Shown here piece by piece: positions 4,777-5,052 of a stretch of 5,052 bases of DNA. The stretch lies in the NCBI GenBank assembly GCA_023132105.1, contig JAGLYS010000022.1, positions 1 to 5,052 on the forward strand, in the 5' to 3' direction. Made by a program: the position numbers and the translations under genes. The DNA comes from Caldifarciminota bacterium (GTDB lineage: Bacteria; Hydrothermota; 32-111; QNBC01). Within the stretch, counting starts at the first letter, position 1. Every line of letters begins with the position of its first letter. The notes beneath the pieces are model-generated. The model saw only the letters and a program-made list of their open reading frames with translations, was not told where the DNA came from and searched no databases.

Positions 4777-5052
4777 TCACATGTGCTTTGAGATAATTGA
4801 ATAGGCGCTTTGCACTTTCATATTTTCCTCAAAAAAATCTTTCCCTTTCTTTCCTAATTTTTCCCTAAGAGATTTATCGTTTAATAATTTTTCAAAATTT
4901 TCTTGATAACTTTTCAAATCTCCGGTTTCAGACCATAAGCCAGTTTTTGTTTCTTCAAGTAACTTTCCAAAGTCTGTATTTTTATCCGTTGCAGCCAAAA
5001 TTGGAATCCCAGATTCAAAGTAACCAGTAGATTTAGATGGGAAGTTTGGGAT
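4777..5052 (-). CDS. Glycosyltransferase family 4 type, C-terminal fragment (cut by window edge)
   Basis: The frame is open from the right edge of the window to the TGA at 4779-4777, giving 91 visible residues; the gene starts outside. The first visible residues, IPNFPSKSTGYFESGIPILA, followed by ATDKNTDFGKLLEE, match the donor-nucleotide-sugar region of GT-B glycosyltransferases (the S-K-x-x-x-Y-x-E-x-G-x-P motif; E13 and G15 of the fragment). Next comes the typical C-terminal helix run with LLNDKSLREKLGKKGKDFFEEN. The closest type I recognise is the WbuB/CapM-like group acting in O-antigen, capsule or exopolysaccharide assembly at the inner face of the membrane; the exact sugar is unknown. 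It is the upstream gene of the operon containing the acetyltransferase. A TTG at 4998 could be mistaken for a start codon, but the motif continues upstream of it. Confidence 0.85.
   Translation of the reverse strand: MPNFPSKSTGYFESGIPILAATDKNTDFGKLLEETKTGLWSETGDLKSYQENFEKLLNDKSLREKLGKKGKDFFEENMKVQSAYSIISKHM

Noticed and set aside
4777..4998. A complete 73-residue small gene starting at TTG 4998
   Set aside because: The frame stays open to the window edge and encodes a typical glycosyltransferase motif upstream of that TTG, so it is the 3' end of a larger gene.

Overview
The window looks like an accessory stretch of a low-G+C, probably uncultured bacterial genome. The coding DNA is strongly A+T-rich. 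Intergenic DNA is full of short dispersed repeats, and no gene has a clear Shine-Dalgarno site. Such repeat-rich intergenic DNA is common in metagenome-assembled genomes of several phyla (Bacteroidota/Ignavibacteriota-like, Cloacimonadota, Spirochaetota, Omnitrophota and others). I cannot choose among these from the sequence. There are no rRNA, tRNA, CRISPR or transposase genes.

Layout: 1-444 is non-coding and holds heptamer tandem repeats, a palindromic MITE-like element, a 70-nt repeat, a 26-nt repeat, and a promoter fused to a perfect 26-bp palindrome. 445-1677 (+) encodes an AAA_14/DUF4143 ATPase. 1678-2345 is a 668-nt non-coding stretch with second copies of the 70-nt and 26-nt repeats, a first copy of a 94-nt repeat, a heptamer array, and a long imperfect inverted repeat next to a strong promoter. 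2346-3179 and 3183-4016 (+) form an AbiEi/AbiEii toxin-antitoxin pair (abortive phage infection type) with a 3-nt gap. 4017-4172 holds the second 94-nt repeat and another heptamer array. On the minus strand, 5052-4777 is the 3' end of a family-4-type glycosyltransferase, and 4760-4173 is a GNAT acetyltransferase; together they form the tail of a probable surface-polysaccharide operon.

The main inference is that the plus-strand genes form two accessory modules, the ATPase and the AbiE pair, set between copies of the same intergenic repeats beside a polysaccharide locus. Repeat order is 70A, 26A, ATPase, 70B, 94A, 26B, AbiE, 94B. Both modules have a sigma70-like promoter whose -10 box ends exactly 7 nt before the ATG, so both mRNAs are probably leaderless. 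Each promoter also carries a striking inverted repeat: a perfect 26-bp palindrome centred in the ATPase -10 box, and a roughly 61-nt imperfect hairpin abutting the abiE -35 box. These suggest dedicated operators, plausibly for autoregulation. The genes belong to known families. The least explained parts are the control regions and the repeat architecture.
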